This document shows positions 17,431 through 27,290 of a stretch of 64,000 nucleotides of DNA, one piece after another. The notes beneath the pieces were generated by a model. It worked only from the letters and a program-made list of their open reading frames with translations. It was not told the DNA's origin and did no database searches. Each line of letters starts with the position of its first letter. Positions within the stretch are counted from its first letter, which is position 1. The stretch comes from Arcicella sp038230735. GTDB taxonomy: Bacteria > Bacteroidota > Bacteroidia > Cytophagales > Spirosomataceae. The stretch spans positions 62,001-126,000 of the forward strand of contig JBBRMR010000002.1 of assembly GCA_038230735.1 (NCBI GenBank), in the 5' to 3' direction. The position numbers were made by a program, and so were the translations under genes.

Positions 17431-18813
17431 TTAATGAATATCTCGAAAAATATTAATAAATCCAATCACCATATCTGTCCCCCCTGTATTCTCCTCCACA
17501 TACTTTTTAATGATTTCTGATTTTTGATTTCTTAAATCAAAATCATCGTATAATTTTCTAAATTCTATGTCAAAATCCGCTGTATTGGCAATAGCTTCTG
17601 CACCGATAAGTCTCTCTAAATCAACCGCTTCTTGAAATTTTTTGTATTTTTTATTACCAAAAAACATGGGTAAGCCAAAGGTCGCTGCCTCTAAAATGTT
17701 GTGTAAACCTTTGCTATATGCTCCACCAATCCACGCAAAATCAGCGTATTGATAGAGGGATGAAAGCATTCCGATATTGTCGATAATTAGGGTGTTAGGG
17801 GTTAGAGGATAGGTATTAGTATTTGAGAGATTATTACTCCATACCACAATTTCCGAATATTTTATTGAGCTACTGTTCAATTCTTTTCTCCAACGTTCAA
17901 TTTCTTCTATATTAATTTCATGAGGGGCAATTATCACTTTCAAATCTTTCTCAAATTTATTCAAAAAAGGAGCAATTACCTCAAAATCTTGTTGCCAACA
18001 CGACCCGATAATTAACAAAGGCATTCCGTTCTTGAAGTTTTCAATGATGGGCAATGATTTTCGAGCATCCGCAATCTGTTTGACACGGTCGAAACGAGTA
18101 TCTCCACCAATACTAACATTCTGAATACCAATACTTTGCAATAATTTCAACGAAGATTTATTTTGTACAAAAATATGGGTAAAAAATTTTAATATATTAC
18201 GATGAAAAACACCGTACCACTGAAAAAAGATTTGATTTTCTCTAAAAATAGCGGAAAAAGAGATGACTGGAATTTGCTTTTCGTGAAGGATTCGGAGGTA
18301 ATTATACCAAAATTCGTACTTCACAAAAAAGGCAATGGAGGGATTGAAATGCTCAATAAATTCTCGTGCGTTTGAAGGCGTATCCGAAGGTAAATAACAA
18401 ATATAATCCGCCCCAGTATAGTTTTTTCGTATCTCATAACCCGATGGCGAAAAGAACGTCAATAGAATTTTGTCTTCAGGGAAGGTTGCTTTAAATTTCT
18501 CAATAACGGGTCGTCCTTGTTCAAATTCACCCAAAGAAGCACAGTGAAACCAAGCTAATTTCGATGTTCGATGTTCGGGGTTCGATGTTCGGTGCGGGTG
18601 TAGTTCAGCGTTAATATTTAATTTTGAATTTTCGATTTTCGATATTTGAGCTTGAAATTCATTACGATTTTCACCACGAACTTCGAAAATCGATAACCGA
18701 AAATCGACTTTCCGTCCTTCAATCCAAAGTTTTGCTTTTTTATTGAATGGACTTACTGCCCAAATAATGAATTGGTAGAGATAAATGAAAATATTGTAAA
18801 GTAACTCTGACAA
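17431..18813 (-). CDS. waaA: 3-deoxy-D-manno-octulosonic acid transferase with repeat-derived inserts
   Basis: Transfers Kdo from CMP-Kdo to lipid A precursors at the inner membrane. The N-terminal membrane anchor (LLYNIFIYLYQFIIWAV), WFHCASLGEFEQGRPVIEKF, PSDTPSNAREFIEHFNP, GSCWQQDFEVIAPFL and WIGGAYSKGLHNILEAATFG identify the family. There are two oddities. Residues ~36-86, between LWIEGRK and AWFHCASL, form an extra segment encoded by repeats of CGAAAATCGA and CGAACATCGAAC. A second extra stretch, SNTNTYPLTPNT, is encoded by CTAACCCCTAACACCCTAA-like DNA. The frame is preserved in both, so the enzyme may still work. Confidence 0.93.
   Translation of the reverse strand: MSELLYNIFIYLYQFIIWAVSPFNKKAKLWIEGRKVDFRLSIFEVRGENRNEFQAQISKIENSKLNINAELHPHRTSNPEHRTSKLAWFHCASLGEFEQGRPVIEKFKATFPEDKILLTFFSPSGYEIRKNYTGADYICYLPSDTPSNAREFIEHFNPSIAFFVKYEFWYNYLRILHEKQIPVISFSAIFRENQIFFQWYGVFHRNILKFFTHIFVQNKSSLKLLQSIGIQNVSIGGDTRFDRVKQIADARKSLPIIENFKNGMPLLIIGSCWQQDFEVIAPFLNKFEKDLKVIIAPHEINIEEIERWRKELNSSSIKYSEIVVWSNNLSNTNTYPLTPNTLIIDNIGMLSSLYQYADFAWIGGAYSKGLHNILEAATFGLPMFFGNKKYKKFQEAVDLERLIGAEAIANTADFDIEFRKLYDDFDLRNQKSEIIKKYVEENTGGTDMVIGFINIFRDIH
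17788..17836. repeat. CTAACNCCTAA-type word repeat inside waaA
   Basis: The plus strand reads TTAGGGTGTTAGGGGTTAGAG then GATAGGTATTAGTATTTGAG, a degenerate tandem repeat of TTAGGGGT-like words. It falls in the waaA loop before IIDNIGMLSSLY and adds residues such as NTNTYPLTPN without breaking the frame. Confidence 0.6.
18556..18708. repeat. CGAAAATCGA / TTCGATGTTCG word repeats inside waaA
   Basis: The plus strand contains TTCGATGTTCGATGTTCGGG, GTTCGATGTTCGG, TTTTCGATTTTCGATATTTG and, further on, AACTTCGAAAATCGATAACC and CGAAAATCGACTTTCC. These simple words make up almost the whole insert between two conserved waaA blocks and keep the reading frame. Confidence 0.65.
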
Positions 18814-18889
18814 ATTGGTTTTGGATTAATTTTTTCTCAAAATTAGTCCAAAACCTACTATTAACTATTCTCTATTAACTATTAATTAC

Positions 18890-21097
18890 TCAAAGATTCC
18901 ACCAATACGTCCATTTCAGTACAATTGCTCTATTTTTAATAGTCAAACTGCCTGGCAAATAATTATCAGTATAAACCAAAAATATATCCGAAGCGGGCTG
19001 ATAACGCCACTGAAAACGACTGTTGATATTTACATTTTGGGTTTGTTCATTATACTGCATAAAGGTTGTCCAAAATAATTTATTGGTAAAAGTTATATCT
19101 ACTTTTGGACTTACAAGCCAAAAATTTGAGTTTATTATTTTTTCAGGTTTGTTCTCTATCGGTACTCGCACATCACTAATATCCACATTGTTGATGGTAG
19201 CTAAAAAATTGACATAGGGCTGAAAACGATAACCAATCGTCAATGACATATCCGATAATTTTCCACCTCCGAAATATCCACCGTATTCTCCACCAAATCT
19301 AAGGGTATATTTTTTACGAGGCGATAAAGAATAATTCACACCAAACGTGTTGTAGCGATGCTCACTTCCTACTCTTAACACATCATCACTTCCCTTATTA
19401 GTTGGGTCAAAATCGTATTGAAGTTTATAAAAATTAGTCCTAATAAATACATCTAATTCGGTAAGACTATTTTTAGTTAAACTATATCCAAATTGATGAG
19501 TAGCATCAGTTAATTGTCCATTGGAATTCCAATAATAGTCAAAAGAATAGGTTGGGGCTTGGAAAAACATTTTACTACTTTCTTTTGTAGGATAAATAGC
19601 GTAGGAAATGTTAGGTGAAGAGAAACGGTAATATCCACGTCGGGGAACAAACCCAATTTCTGGATTATAATTTTGTCCTACGTTTTCATACTGTAAATTA
19701 ATTTTCCAGTGAAATCCATTATGGTAAAGATTATAGGCTTGTATGACATCATTGCCCGTTTTGTTGGGGCTAAAAGACTTCATGACCATTGCCTTGCCCG
19801 TCCATAAATTGCTGGCAGTTGCCAAATTATATTCAATGCCAATATTTCTATTATAATCCGTAAATCCTCGATTGACTTTTTCATTAAAATTTAAAGATTC
19901 TTTATTCAAAAACATAATACCAATGCTCGACCTTTTAAAGATTTTTTGTTGCAAGACAAAAGCCGTAAAATTCTGATTGGGACGTTTGGTACTGTCCGTC
20001 AATTCCAAAGAGTTGGTTTGAATATTCATCGCCCCGATTCTGAGGTTGTTATTGAGTTTACCACTCAACCTTGCCCCGTAGGAAATAGGAACTCCTAAAC
20101 CGATACGTCTTGAAAAAAATGGTCGTAAACCAACTAAACCGAAATTACTAAACAGGTCTGAATTTTCTAAAAAGAACTGTCTTCTTTCAGGGAAAAATAA
20201 TTCAAAACGATTCAAGTTAGTTACTTGCCTGTCCACATCTACTTGCGAAAAATCGGGATTGAGCGTTAAATCTAAATTCAAAGCCGAGGTAATGGCAATT
20301 TTGGCATCTCCCCCAAAATCCTTTCTGAAAGTAGCATCCGTATTATTTTGAAAGTCTTTATTGATTCCTCCCAAAAGATAGGGAATTATTGAAATATTGC
20401 CTTTAGGCGTTGGTGGAGGCACATTCCACGCCAATACGCCCGTATAAGCAAGCGTAATACCAGCATATTGTCTCGAAATTTTTGTCCAGTTTGTTACTTC
20501 CTTGGCATTGGGATAATTGCGGGTAAAATTCAAACCCCAATTCATTTCCCCTTTTTTGTAGCGGATTGATTTGAAAGGGATTGCCATTTCAACCGCCCAA
20601 CGGTCATCCAAATTTTTAGTTTCCGAAAACCATTTGTTATCCCAATTAGGATTAAAGTTTTGACCTTCAAAAAGTATTCCGTCCAATTGAGCCCCAGCAG
20701 CATTTACCCCAAAAATAAAGCCATTGGTTAAATCATTGAAAGGTTCTAAAATAATTTGAAAGCAATCATTGTATTGAATAGCATAATCTCTTTTCATGGA
20801 TTCCACCGTAACGGCTCCATTTTTCTGTTTAAAACAGATGGCGGCAACGTACAAGAAATCATTGTCATACGTTAATCTGACTTGGGTTTGGTTGGTCGCT
20901 CGGCAGGTATCCGTAGGAATTCTAAGCCAAAAATCTTTGGCTACATCCGTATTTTTCCAAGCTTCATCGTCTAAATTTCCGTCAATTTTAATTTTACTGA
21001 CTGCGAATTTTATGTGAAATTGGTAGGCTTCATTAATCTTCTGGGACTTAGTGGTGAAATGTACAAGTAGAAATATGAAGGGTAGTAATTTTTTCAT
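18890..21097 (-). CDS. DUF5916 outer-membrane protein with CBM9-like N-terminal domain
   Basis: Large exported protein. A signal peptide (MKKLLPFIFLLVHFTTKS) is followed by a carbohydrate-binding-family-9-like domain (KIKIDGNLDDEAWKNTDVAKDF; WAVEMAIPFKSIRY) and then a long aromatic, beta-rich region typical of the DUF5916 membrane barrel (ALNLDLTLNPDFSQVDVDRQVTNLNRFELFFPERRQFFLENSD). It ends in alternating aromatic strands (WTYWWNL). I start at 21097 since the 12 residues before it (MPILINTHKNNS) precede an obvious signal peptide. The ligand is unknown; the common inference is a surface glycan-associated barrel. Confidence 0.87.
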   Translation of the reverse strand: MKKLLPFIFLLVHFTTKSQKINEAYQFHIKFAVSKIKIDGNLDDEAWKNTDVAKDFWLRIPTDTCRATNQTQVRLTYDNDFLYVAAICFKQKNGAVTVESMKRDYAIQYNDCFQIILEPFNDLTNGFIFGVNAAGAQLDGILFEGQNFNPNWDNKWFSETKNLDDRWAVEMAIPFKSIRYKKGEMNWGLNFTRNYPNAKEVTNWTKISRQYAGITLAYTGVLAWNVPPPTPKGNISIIPYLLGGINKDFQNNTDATFRKDFGGDAKIAITSALNLDLTLNPDFSQVDVDRQVTNLNRFELFFPERRQFFLENSDLFSNFGLVGLRPFFSRRIGLGVPISYGARLSGKLNNNLRIGAMNIQTNSLELTDSTKRPNQNFTAFVLQQKIFKRSSIGIMFLNKESLNFNEKVNRGFTDYNRNIGIEYNLATASNLWTGKAMVMKSFSPNKTGNDVIQAYNLYHNGFHWKINLQYENVGQNYNPEIGFVPRRGYYRFSSPNISYAIYPTKESSKMFFQAPTYSFDYYWNSNGQLTDATHQFGYSLTKNSLTELDVFIRTNFYKLQYDFDPTNKGSDDVLRVGSEHRYNTFGVNYSLSPRKKYTLRFGGEYGGYFGGGKLSDMSLTIGYRFQPYVNFLATINNVDISDVRVPIENKPEKIINSNFWLVSPKVDITFTNKLFWTTFMQYNEQTQNVNINSRFQWRYQPASDIFLVYTDNYLPGSLTIKNRAIVLKWTYWWNL

Positions 21098-21330
21098 AGA
21101 ATTATTTTTATGAGTGTTGATTAAGATAGGCAAAGGTAATAATTTGAGGTTGATAAATAAAATAATTGAGTATTAATTTAGAAAAGGTGTGTGTTTTTTA
21201 TTTTGAGATAGATAATAATGCGATTGGGGGTGAGAATAAGGCAGTTGAGAGGAAAAGGACGACATTCCAGTTTGTAATTTTGCCCTTAAATGGCTAATTT
21301 GTTCAAAATTAAAACCTTAAATTGTTAAAT

Positions 21331-22746
21331 ATGCCAGAAAACCCTAAACCACAAGGTCAATTAGTTCGTTCAATTGGGCTTACCTCCGCCATTGTTCTTA
21401 TCATTAGCTCCGTGATTGGCACGGGGGTTTTCAAAAAAGTCGCTGCCATGTCAGCAGAATTACAATCACCCCTTTTAGTGCTAAGTGCTTGGTTAATAGC
21501 GGGTTTAATCAGTTTGGCGGGAACATTATCCAATGCCGAAGTTGCCAGTATGTTAGCAGATTCGGGTGGTGAGTTTGTCTATTTCCGTAAAATCTACAAT
21601 CGTTTTTTCGCTTTTCTTTTCGGCTGGACAAACTTTGCTGTTATCCGTACCGCCTCCATTGCTTCCATCGCTTATGTTTTTGCTCAATCGTTAAACAGTC
21701 TAATTCCTTTTCCAGAAACTGCCAAAACTATTGCTGATGTTAGCATCTTCGGCGTACATCTTTTTGATAATTTAAGTGTTAAACTGGTAGCTATTTCTTT
21801 AATTATCGCTTTGACATATTTTAATTATCGTGGATTGAAATTAGGAGAAAATCTAAGCCGAGTTTTGACCGCTTTGATGGTGCTTACTATGTTGATAATC
21901 ATTGTGTTAGGACTAACTTCAAGCATCGGCAGCATAGATAATATTACCACCAATAGTGTTAGATATGACCCAAACGCCATGAATGGCTCAACGCTTTTTA
22001 AGGCTTTGGCTTTGGCTTGTTTAAGTGCTTTTTGGGGTTATGAAGGTTGGGCGAGTGTAGGATTTATTGGGGGAGAAATGAAGAATCCCCAACGAAACTT
22101 ACCCTTAGCTTTAATTTTTGGAACATTAGGGGTGATGGTGATTTACTTACTGATGAATTTTGTCTATCTCTATATTCTTCCGATTGACGAATTTATCAAT
22201 ATTTATGAATCTAAAAATGGAATTGCCGCCGTTGCGGTGGTGAATCACTTTTTGGGTTCTTGGGGAGGGCTTTTGATTTCTTGCCTGATATTGGTGGCTA
22301 CTTTCAATTGTACGAGTACCACTATTCTGTTGGCTTCCAGATTATTTTATGCGATGGCGAATGATAAAATGTTTTTCAAATCCGTTGATTACATTCATCC
22401 AAAATTCAATACGCCTTCAAAAGCGTTAATTTTGCAATCCGTTTGGACATCCTTTTTGGTGCTTTCGGGTACATTTGACCAACTAACGGATATGTTAATC
22501 TTTGCGGCTTTTATCTTTTATGGAGCAACGGCTTTGGGCGTATTTATTCTCCGTAAAAAAATGCCCGATGCACCTCGCCCCTACAAAGTAATAGGCTATC
22601 CTGTCGTTCCTGCCATTTTTATATTATTCTGTATTGCTTTAATAGTCAATACTTTAATAGAAAAACCTACCGAAGCCTTGGCAGGTTTGGGGTTGATGGC
22701 AACGGGTTTACCTTTTTATTTTTATTGGGAAAGAAAGAAGAATTAG
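21331..22746 (+). CDS. APC-superfamily amino acid permease
   Basis: About 471-aa, twelve-segment transporter. The N-terminus LVRSIGLTSAIVLIISSVIGTGVFKK carries the APC substrate-binding motif (GxGIF-like GTGVF) in segment 1. LADSGGEFVYFRKIYNRFFAFLFGW is typical of the LAT/serine-threonine exchanger branch. I prefer ATG 21331 (MPENPKPQGQL) to the upstream TTG at 21322. A TAATTTTG box at 21275-21282 may be its -7 element. The amino acid carried is not deducible. Confidence 0.9.
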   Translation: MPENPKPQGQLVRSIGLTSAIVLIISSVIGTGVFKKVAAMSAELQSPLLVLSAWLIAGLISLAGTLSNAEVASMLADSGGEFVYFRKIYNRFFAFLFGWTNFAVIRTASIASIAYVFAQSLNSLIPFPETAKTIADVSIFGVHLFDNLSVKLVAISLIIALTYFNYRGLKLGENLSRVLTALMVLTMLIIIVLGLTSSIGSIDNITTNSVRYDPNAMNGSTLFKALALACLSAFWGYEGWASVGFIGGEMKNPQRNLPLALIFGTLGVMVIYLLMNFVYLYILPIDEFINIYESKNGIAAVAVVNHFLGSWGGLLISCLILVATFNCTSTTILLASRLFYAMANDKMFFKSVDYIHPKFNTPSKALILQSVWTSFLVLSGTFDQLTDMLIFAAFIFYGATALGVFILRKKMPDAPRPYKVIGYPVVPAIFILFCIALIVNTLIEKPTEALAGLGLMATGLPFYFYWERKKN

Positions 22747-22794
22747 GGATTGAGAAATTAGTTATTAATTATAGGATAAGCCGTAAAACAGAAT

Positions 22795-22823
22795 TTCCCG
22801 AAAGTAGAAAAAACTTTCGGGAA
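22795..22823. terminator. hairpin between convergent transporter genes
   Basis: TTCCCGAAAGT (22795-22805) pairs perfectly with ACTTTCGGGAA (22813-22823). It is preceded by AGGATAAGCCGTA (22773-22785), a 13-mer repeated upstream of the second NUDIX regulator. The location between two stop codons suits a bidirectional terminator. Confidence 0.6.
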
Positions 22824-22847
22824 GTTTGCTGAAAATTTCTTAATTAC

Positions 22848-24134
22848 TTACTCCTGCAAAACAAGTTCTCCTTCCATCTTCGCTACCACAGCGGCTGCCA
22901 CCGCATTGCCCGCCACCGATGTAGCCGAGCGACCCATATCCAATAACCAATCCACCGCTAAAACCAAACTAATTCCCTCTTCGGGTAATCCAAACATGGT
23001 GAGTGTTCCTGCAATTACAACCAAAGATGCACGAGGAACGCCTGCAATGCCTTTACTGGTGAGCAACAAGGTCAAAAGCATGGTAATCTGTTGTCCCAAG
23101 GTTAATTCAATACCATATATTTGAGCAATAAAGCCCGTGGCAAAAGTCATATACATCATTGAACCGTCCAAATTGAAGGAGTATCCCAAAGGCAAAACAA
23201 AGCTAATAATCCGTTCAGAAACGCCAAATTTCTTTAATTGTTCAATCTGTAAAGGCATGGAAGCTTCTGAACTGGCGGTGCTGAAAGAAAGGAAAAGGGC
23301 ATCTTTGACGTAAGCTAACAATTTCCAATAAGGAATCTTCATAAAGGCACATATTGCTGGCAAAATGATTAAAATGAAGAAAGCTAAGGTAGCAAAAAAG
23401 CAAACTATTAAATATAAATATCCTCCCAAAATCCCCAATCCTTTTTGCGTAATAACCGCCGCCACCGAGCCAAAAACGGCATAAGGGGCAAATTTCATTA
23501 CGTAACTTACTATCTTGAACATCACTTCCGAAACAGCATCAAGGGCTTTTGTGATACTTTTTCCTTTATCGCCAATGGCTGCCAAGGCAATTCCGAAGAA
23601 CAAAGAGAAGACCACAATTTGTAAGACTTCGTTAGTTGAAAGGGCTTCAAAAATGCTTTTTGGAAATACGTGGGTAATAAAATTATCCAAAGTCATTTTT
23701 TTGGCTTCAATGCCCGTGTCGGTTCCCGTTACGGGTAAATCAAGAGTCATTACTTTGCCAGGTTTCAGAATATTTACTGCTACTAATCCCGTAATTAAGG
23801 ATAGGATTGTGGCAAAATAAAAGTAGCCCAATGTTTTGATTCCTATTCTGCCAACTACTTTAAAATCACCCAATTTGGCAACGCCTACGGTAAGAATTGA
23901 AAATACCAGAGGTCCCAGAATCATCTGAATCATCCGAAGGAAAACCTTTGATAATAGTTGTAAATAAGAACTAAATTCTTTAATGCTTTCATTAGCTTTT
24001 GCTTGCTCAGGAGTTAGAACGGCATCTTTTTTTAAAATTAATTGCCCTAAGTCGTAATGGTTATGAATAAAATATCCAACCAATATTCCGAGTGCCATCC
24101 CGATAAAAATTTTCCAAGTAATGTTTAGTTTCAT
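22848..24134 (-). CDS. dicarboxylate/amino acid:cation symporter (GltP/DctA family)
   Basis: 428-aa Na+ or H+-coupled symporter of the DAACS family. Re-entrant loop and transport-core motifs are visible: SFSTASSEASMPLQIEQLKKFG (serine-rich HP1), PLGYSFNLDGSMMYMTFATGF (NMDG-like motif, here NLDGS) and LTSKGIAGVPRASLVVIAGTL (HP2). These support C4-dicarboxylate, glutamate or aspartate uptake; the exact substrate is open. It is convergent with the APC permease, and both concern amino or organic acids. Confidence 0.94.
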   Translation of the reverse strand: MKLNITWKIFIGMALGILVGYFIHNHYDLGQLILKKDAVLTPEQAKANESIKEFSSYLQLLSKVFLRMIQMILGPLVFSILTVGVAKLGDFKVVGRIGIKTLGYFYFATILSLITGLVAVNILKPGKVMTLDLPVTGTDTGIEAKKMTLDNFITHVFPKSIFEALSTNEVLQIVVFSLFFGIALAAIGDKGKSITKALDAVSEVMFKIVSYVMKFAPYAVFGSVAAVITQKGLGILGGYLYLIVCFFATLAFFILIILPAICAFMKIPYWKLLAYVKDALFLSFSTASSEASMPLQIEQLKKFGVSERIISFVLPLGYSFNLDGSMMYMTFATGFIAQIYGIELTLGQQITMLLTLLLTSKGIAGVPRASLVVIAGTLTMFGLPEEGISLVLAVDWLLDMGRSATSVAGNAVAAAVVAKMEGELVLQE

Positions 24135-24208
24135 ATTTGTTTTATTAGTTTGTTGAAACGAATTAACGTAAAAAATCCACTCTTTGCAAATTAGAATGGA
24201 TTTTCATT

Positions 24209-24643
24209 TCAAGAAAATATTTTCCGATAAATTGGTTTACGATATAAAAATTGTAAATACATCAACGGATAGAAGATATAATCGGTCAATATGGTTGGGG
24301 TTTTGAAGGTAATATCATCCATAATAATTGTTCCCGAACCGTCTTTTACCATCCTGTGTTTGTGATGCCAAGCCGATAAAAAGAAGGGCAGTTTTATGCC
24401 TTCATCAATAAAATATATTTCTGAATCAGTGGTTTGCTGGTCGATTATATCCGAAATCCAATCTTGCTTAAATAATAAGAAATTGAGCTGCAAATGCACT
24501 TTATCACCTTTCATACACCCCCCAAATTCTTTTATGATGACGGGTGGAAATGGGGGAGATAGCTTTTTAAATAAGTCCAAATCAAATCCTTTCCAAACAT
24601 TTGGCAGGCTTTGATTTACTTTGGTCTGAATATTTATTTTCAT
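24209..24643 (-). CDS. SRPBCC-type small protein
   Basis: 144 aa with a START/SRPBCC look: MKINIQTKVNQSLPNVWKGF opens like a ligand-binding cyclase/dehydrase domain, and the C-terminal amphipathic helix (LTDYIFYPLMYLQFLYRK) closes the cavity. It contains GTIIMDDITFKTP, the usual D.[VI].[FY].. strand. Ligand unknown. It is directly downstream of the ABC permease in the same direction, separated by a palindromic repeat. Confidence 0.7.
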   Translation of the reverse strand: MKINIQTKVNQSLPNVWKGFDLDLFKKLSPPFPPVIIKEFGGCMKGDKVHLQLNFLLFKQDWISDIIDQQTTDSEIYFIDEGIKLPFFLSAWHHKHRMVKDGSGTIIMDDITFKTPTILTDYIFYPLMYLQFLYRKPIYRKIFS

Positions 24644-24655
24644 TTTGTGTATTTT

Positions 24656-24688
24656 ACGGAAACCTTCATTTCAAATGAAGACTTCCGT
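24656..24688. repeat. ACGGAAGTC-family palindromic repeat
   Basis: ACGGAAACCTTCATTT and its inverted partner AAATGAAGACTTCCGT form a near-perfect hairpin with almost no loop, followed by TTTT. It sits between the ABC permease stop and the SRPBCC start. It is one of four related copies in the window. Confidence 0.7.
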
Positions 24689-24702
24689 TTTGAATTAATT
24701 AT

Positions 24703-25923
24703 TCATTTCCGAAAAATAATCGCTTTCACGGGTTCTATGCGGGTAATCACGAATGTGGGAATTACTAAAACTAAAATTACTAAGGAAACTGTGGCTAAAT
24801 TCAAGAGCAAAATAACGCCCCAATTTAGGGTTATCGGCACCGTATTGATATAATAACTGGCAGGGTCGAGGGGGATAATTTTGTATGTTTTTTGGAGGAA
24901 ACAAATACCAATTCCCAATATATTTCCGTACAGTAAACCCTTAAAAATCATCTGAAAGCCGCTCCACAGGAAGATTTTACGAATTTGCCAATCGTTGCTG
25001 CCCAAAGCCTTCAACACACCAATCATGGGGGTGCGTTCTAACATCAAAACCAATAAAATTGAAATCATGTTGAAACTTGCCACAAAAAGAATTAGCGTTA
25101 AGAAAATCACAATATTTCTGTCCATCATATTCAACCAATCGAACAAACCGCCAAACGTATTCGTGATTTTTTCTAATTTCATATCGGGTTGTAATTTGTC
25201 CTGCACCAATTTCGCCGTAGCATCCAATTGCTCAAAATTCTTGACGTAAATTTCATAACTTCCCACGGAGTCTTCTCCCCAACCATTAATGCGTTGAAGC
25301 AGACGAATATCTCCCACAATTAAATTTTTATCAAATTCTTCCAAACCCGTTTCATAAATACCCTTCACATTGAGCTTACGTGGGCGGTCTGGTGCATTTA
25401 AAAAATAAATAATTGGGGTATCACCCACTTTTAGCTGTAATTTATTGGCAATGATTTTACTAATCAAAATATCTTTGGAAGAAACTGAATCTCGCAAATC
25501 AATTTGTTGTCCTTGTATGACATTGGGTTGAAAACGCTTAAAATCAAAGTCTCTACTAATGCCTTTCATGATGACTCCCAAAATATCTTGGCGGGTTTTC
25601 AAAATGCCAGATTTATTGATAACCGTCTGTAAATGAGTTATTTCTGAAATATTCTTATACCTTTTAAATAAATCCGTTTGCTTAGTAATGGGATAATCTT
25701 CATTGGATTCATTGGCAGAAAACTTGGTAACGGAGATTTGTCCAGTCAGGCTAAAAAGTTTTTGGTGAATAGCATCTTTATACCCAAACAAAATGGCAAA
25801 CGCCAAAATCATCACTGCCAAACCCACGGCAATACTACCCACGCCAATCTTGGTAACCGTACCAGAAAAAGAGGAAGTTTTAGTATTTTGAATTCGTTGT
25901 GAAATGAAATAGGGAAAATTCAT
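24703..25923 (-). CDS. ABC transporter permease (LolC/E or FtsX-like)
   Basis: 406-aa inner-membrane permease with one N-terminal transmembrane segment, a large periplasmic MacB_PCD-type domain, and three C-terminal segments. The N-terminus FPYFISQRIQNTKTSSFSGTVTKIGVGSIAVGLAVMILAFAILFGYKDAI matches LolC/LolE-type lipoprotein-releasing permeases. The C-terminal block MLERTPMIGVLKALGSNDWQIRKIFL is the typical FtsX-domain coupling region. The ATPase partner is not adjacent. Lipoprotein export is the likeliest role, by homology. Confidence 0.88.
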   Translation of the reverse strand: MNFPYFISQRIQNTKTSSFSGTVTKIGVGSIAVGLAVMILAFAILFGYKDAIHQKLFSLTGQISVTKFSANESNEDYPITKQTDLFKRYKNISEITHLQTVINKSGILKTRQDILGVIMKGISRDFDFKRFQPNVIQGQQIDLRDSVSSKDILISKIIANKLQLKVGDTPIIYFLNAPDRPRKLNVKGIYETGLEEFDKNLIVGDIRLLQRINGWGEDSVGSYEIYVKNFEQLDATAKLVQDKLQPDMKLEKITNTFGGLFDWLNMMDRNIVIFLTLILFVASFNMISILLVLMLERTPMIGVLKALGSNDWQIRKIFLWSGFQMIFKGLLYGNILGIGICFLQKTYKIIPLDPASYYINTVPITLNWGVILLLNLATVSLVILVLVIPTFVITRIEPVKAIIFRK

Positions 25924-26064
25924 GCAGTATTTTGTAAATTTGTTTCGTCAGAAAATAAGAATTGAATTAAAATGTTCGCTGAACCAATTTTCAACAATTC
26001 AACATTTTGATAATTCAGAAATTATTTACACAAATGACGTTGATTTCCTGTAAAAATCAAAAAT

Positions 26065-27252
26065 ATGCTCAAAGATAGATATATCAATCCTTTTTTCATT
26101 TTTCTGTATTTAATTGTTGCATCCGCTTGTGCTGCAAGCCAAGCCGAAGTTCCTAAATCCCTGAAAACGGGTGCAGAACAGACAAATCTTTATTTCCCAG
26201 ATTTAAAAGGTAAAACCGTTGCCTTAGTTGTCAATCATACTTCCATGATTGGCAAAACGCATTTGGCGGATTCTTTGATTTCATCAGGCATAAAAATTAA
26301 AACGATTTTTGCCCCCGAACACGGTTTTAGAGGTACGGCAGATGCGGGCGAACACGTAGAGAATGGCATTGACAAAAAGACGGGCTTGCCGATTGTGTCT
26401 TTGTATGGGGCAAATAGAAAGCCCTCAAAAAATCAATTAGAAGGTATTGATGTCGTTATTTTTGATATTCAAGACGTTGGAGCGAGATTTTATACCTACA
26501 CCTCTACCATGCACTACGTCATGGAAGCCTGTGCTGAAAACGACAAACAACTTTTGATTTTAGATAGACCAAATCCGAACGGTCATTATTTTGATGGACC
26601 CGTTTTGGATAAGAAATTTGCCTCATTCGTAGGGCTAAATCCCGTGCCTGTTGTGCATGGATGTACAGTGGGTGAACTGGCACAAATGATTAATGGAGAA
26701 GGTTGGCTGTCGGGTAATTCAAAATGTAAGTTGCAGATTATCAAGTGTTTAAATTACAACCATTCCACCGCTTACAATCCTCCGATTGCTACTTCACCCA
26801 ATTTGCCAAACTTACAATCAATGCTGTTATACCCCTCAATCTGCTTTTTTGAAGGAACAGAAGTGAGTGTGGGACGGGGAACGGATAAGCAGTTTCAAGT
26901 GATTGGCTCGCCAAATCCTGCCAATGGAAATTTTACTTTTACGCCCGAAGATAAACCTGGGGCAAAGAATCCTCCGCAGAAAGGCAAATTATGTTATGGA
27001 TTAGATTTGACGAAAACGGATGCCCGAAAAGAGCAATTTACGATAAAATATCTCCTTGATTTTTATCAAAAATCAACCGATAAAACTAAATTTTTTAGTA
27101 GCCCTTCTTTCTTCGATAAATTAGCAGGTAGCGATTCTTTACGCAAGCAAATTGGGGCGGGTTTATCAGAAAAGCAAATTCAGGAAACTTGGAAGGCTGA
27201 TTTGGCAAAATATAAAATAATTCGTCAGAAATATTTATTGTATTCCCTGTAA
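26065..27252 (+). CDS. DUF1343 / NamZ-type exo-beta-N-acetylmuramidase
   Basis: 395-aa exported protein with a hydrophobic leader ending SACAASQ. Family hallmarks are KTVALVVNHTSMIGKTHLADSL, APEHGFRGTADAGEHV, GIDVVIFDIQDVGARFYTYTSTMHY, LDRPNPNGHYFDGPVLD and SPNLPNLQSMLLYPSICFFEGTEVSVGRGTDKQFQVIGSP. NamZ enzymes (DUF1343) release MurNAc from the non-reducing ends of peptidoglycan fragments, so a cell-wall recycling role is likely. It precedes the SGNH-like genes in the same direction by about 40 bases. Confidence 0.9.
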   Translation: MLKDRYINPFFIFLYLIVASACAASQAEVPKSLKTGAEQTNLYFPDLKGKTVALVVNHTSMIGKTHLADSLISSGIKIKTIFAPEHGFRGTADAGEHVENGIDKKTGLPIVSLYGANRKPSKNQLEGIDVVIFDIQDVGARFYTYTSTMHYVMEACAENDKQLLILDRPNPNGHYFDGPVLDKKFASFVGLNPVPVVHGCTVGELAQMINGEGWLSGNSKCKLQIIKCLNYNHSTAYNPPIATSPNLPNLQSMLLYPSICFFEGTEVSVGRGTDKQFQVIGSPNPANGNFTFTPEDKPGAKNPPQKGKLCYGLDLTKTDARKEQFTIKYLLDFYQKSTDKTKFFSSPSFFDKLAGSDSLRKQIGAGLSEKQIQETWKADLAKYKIIRQKYLLYSL

Positions 27253-27290
27253 AGTCTAACATTATTGATAGAATCACAACCTAAGATATT

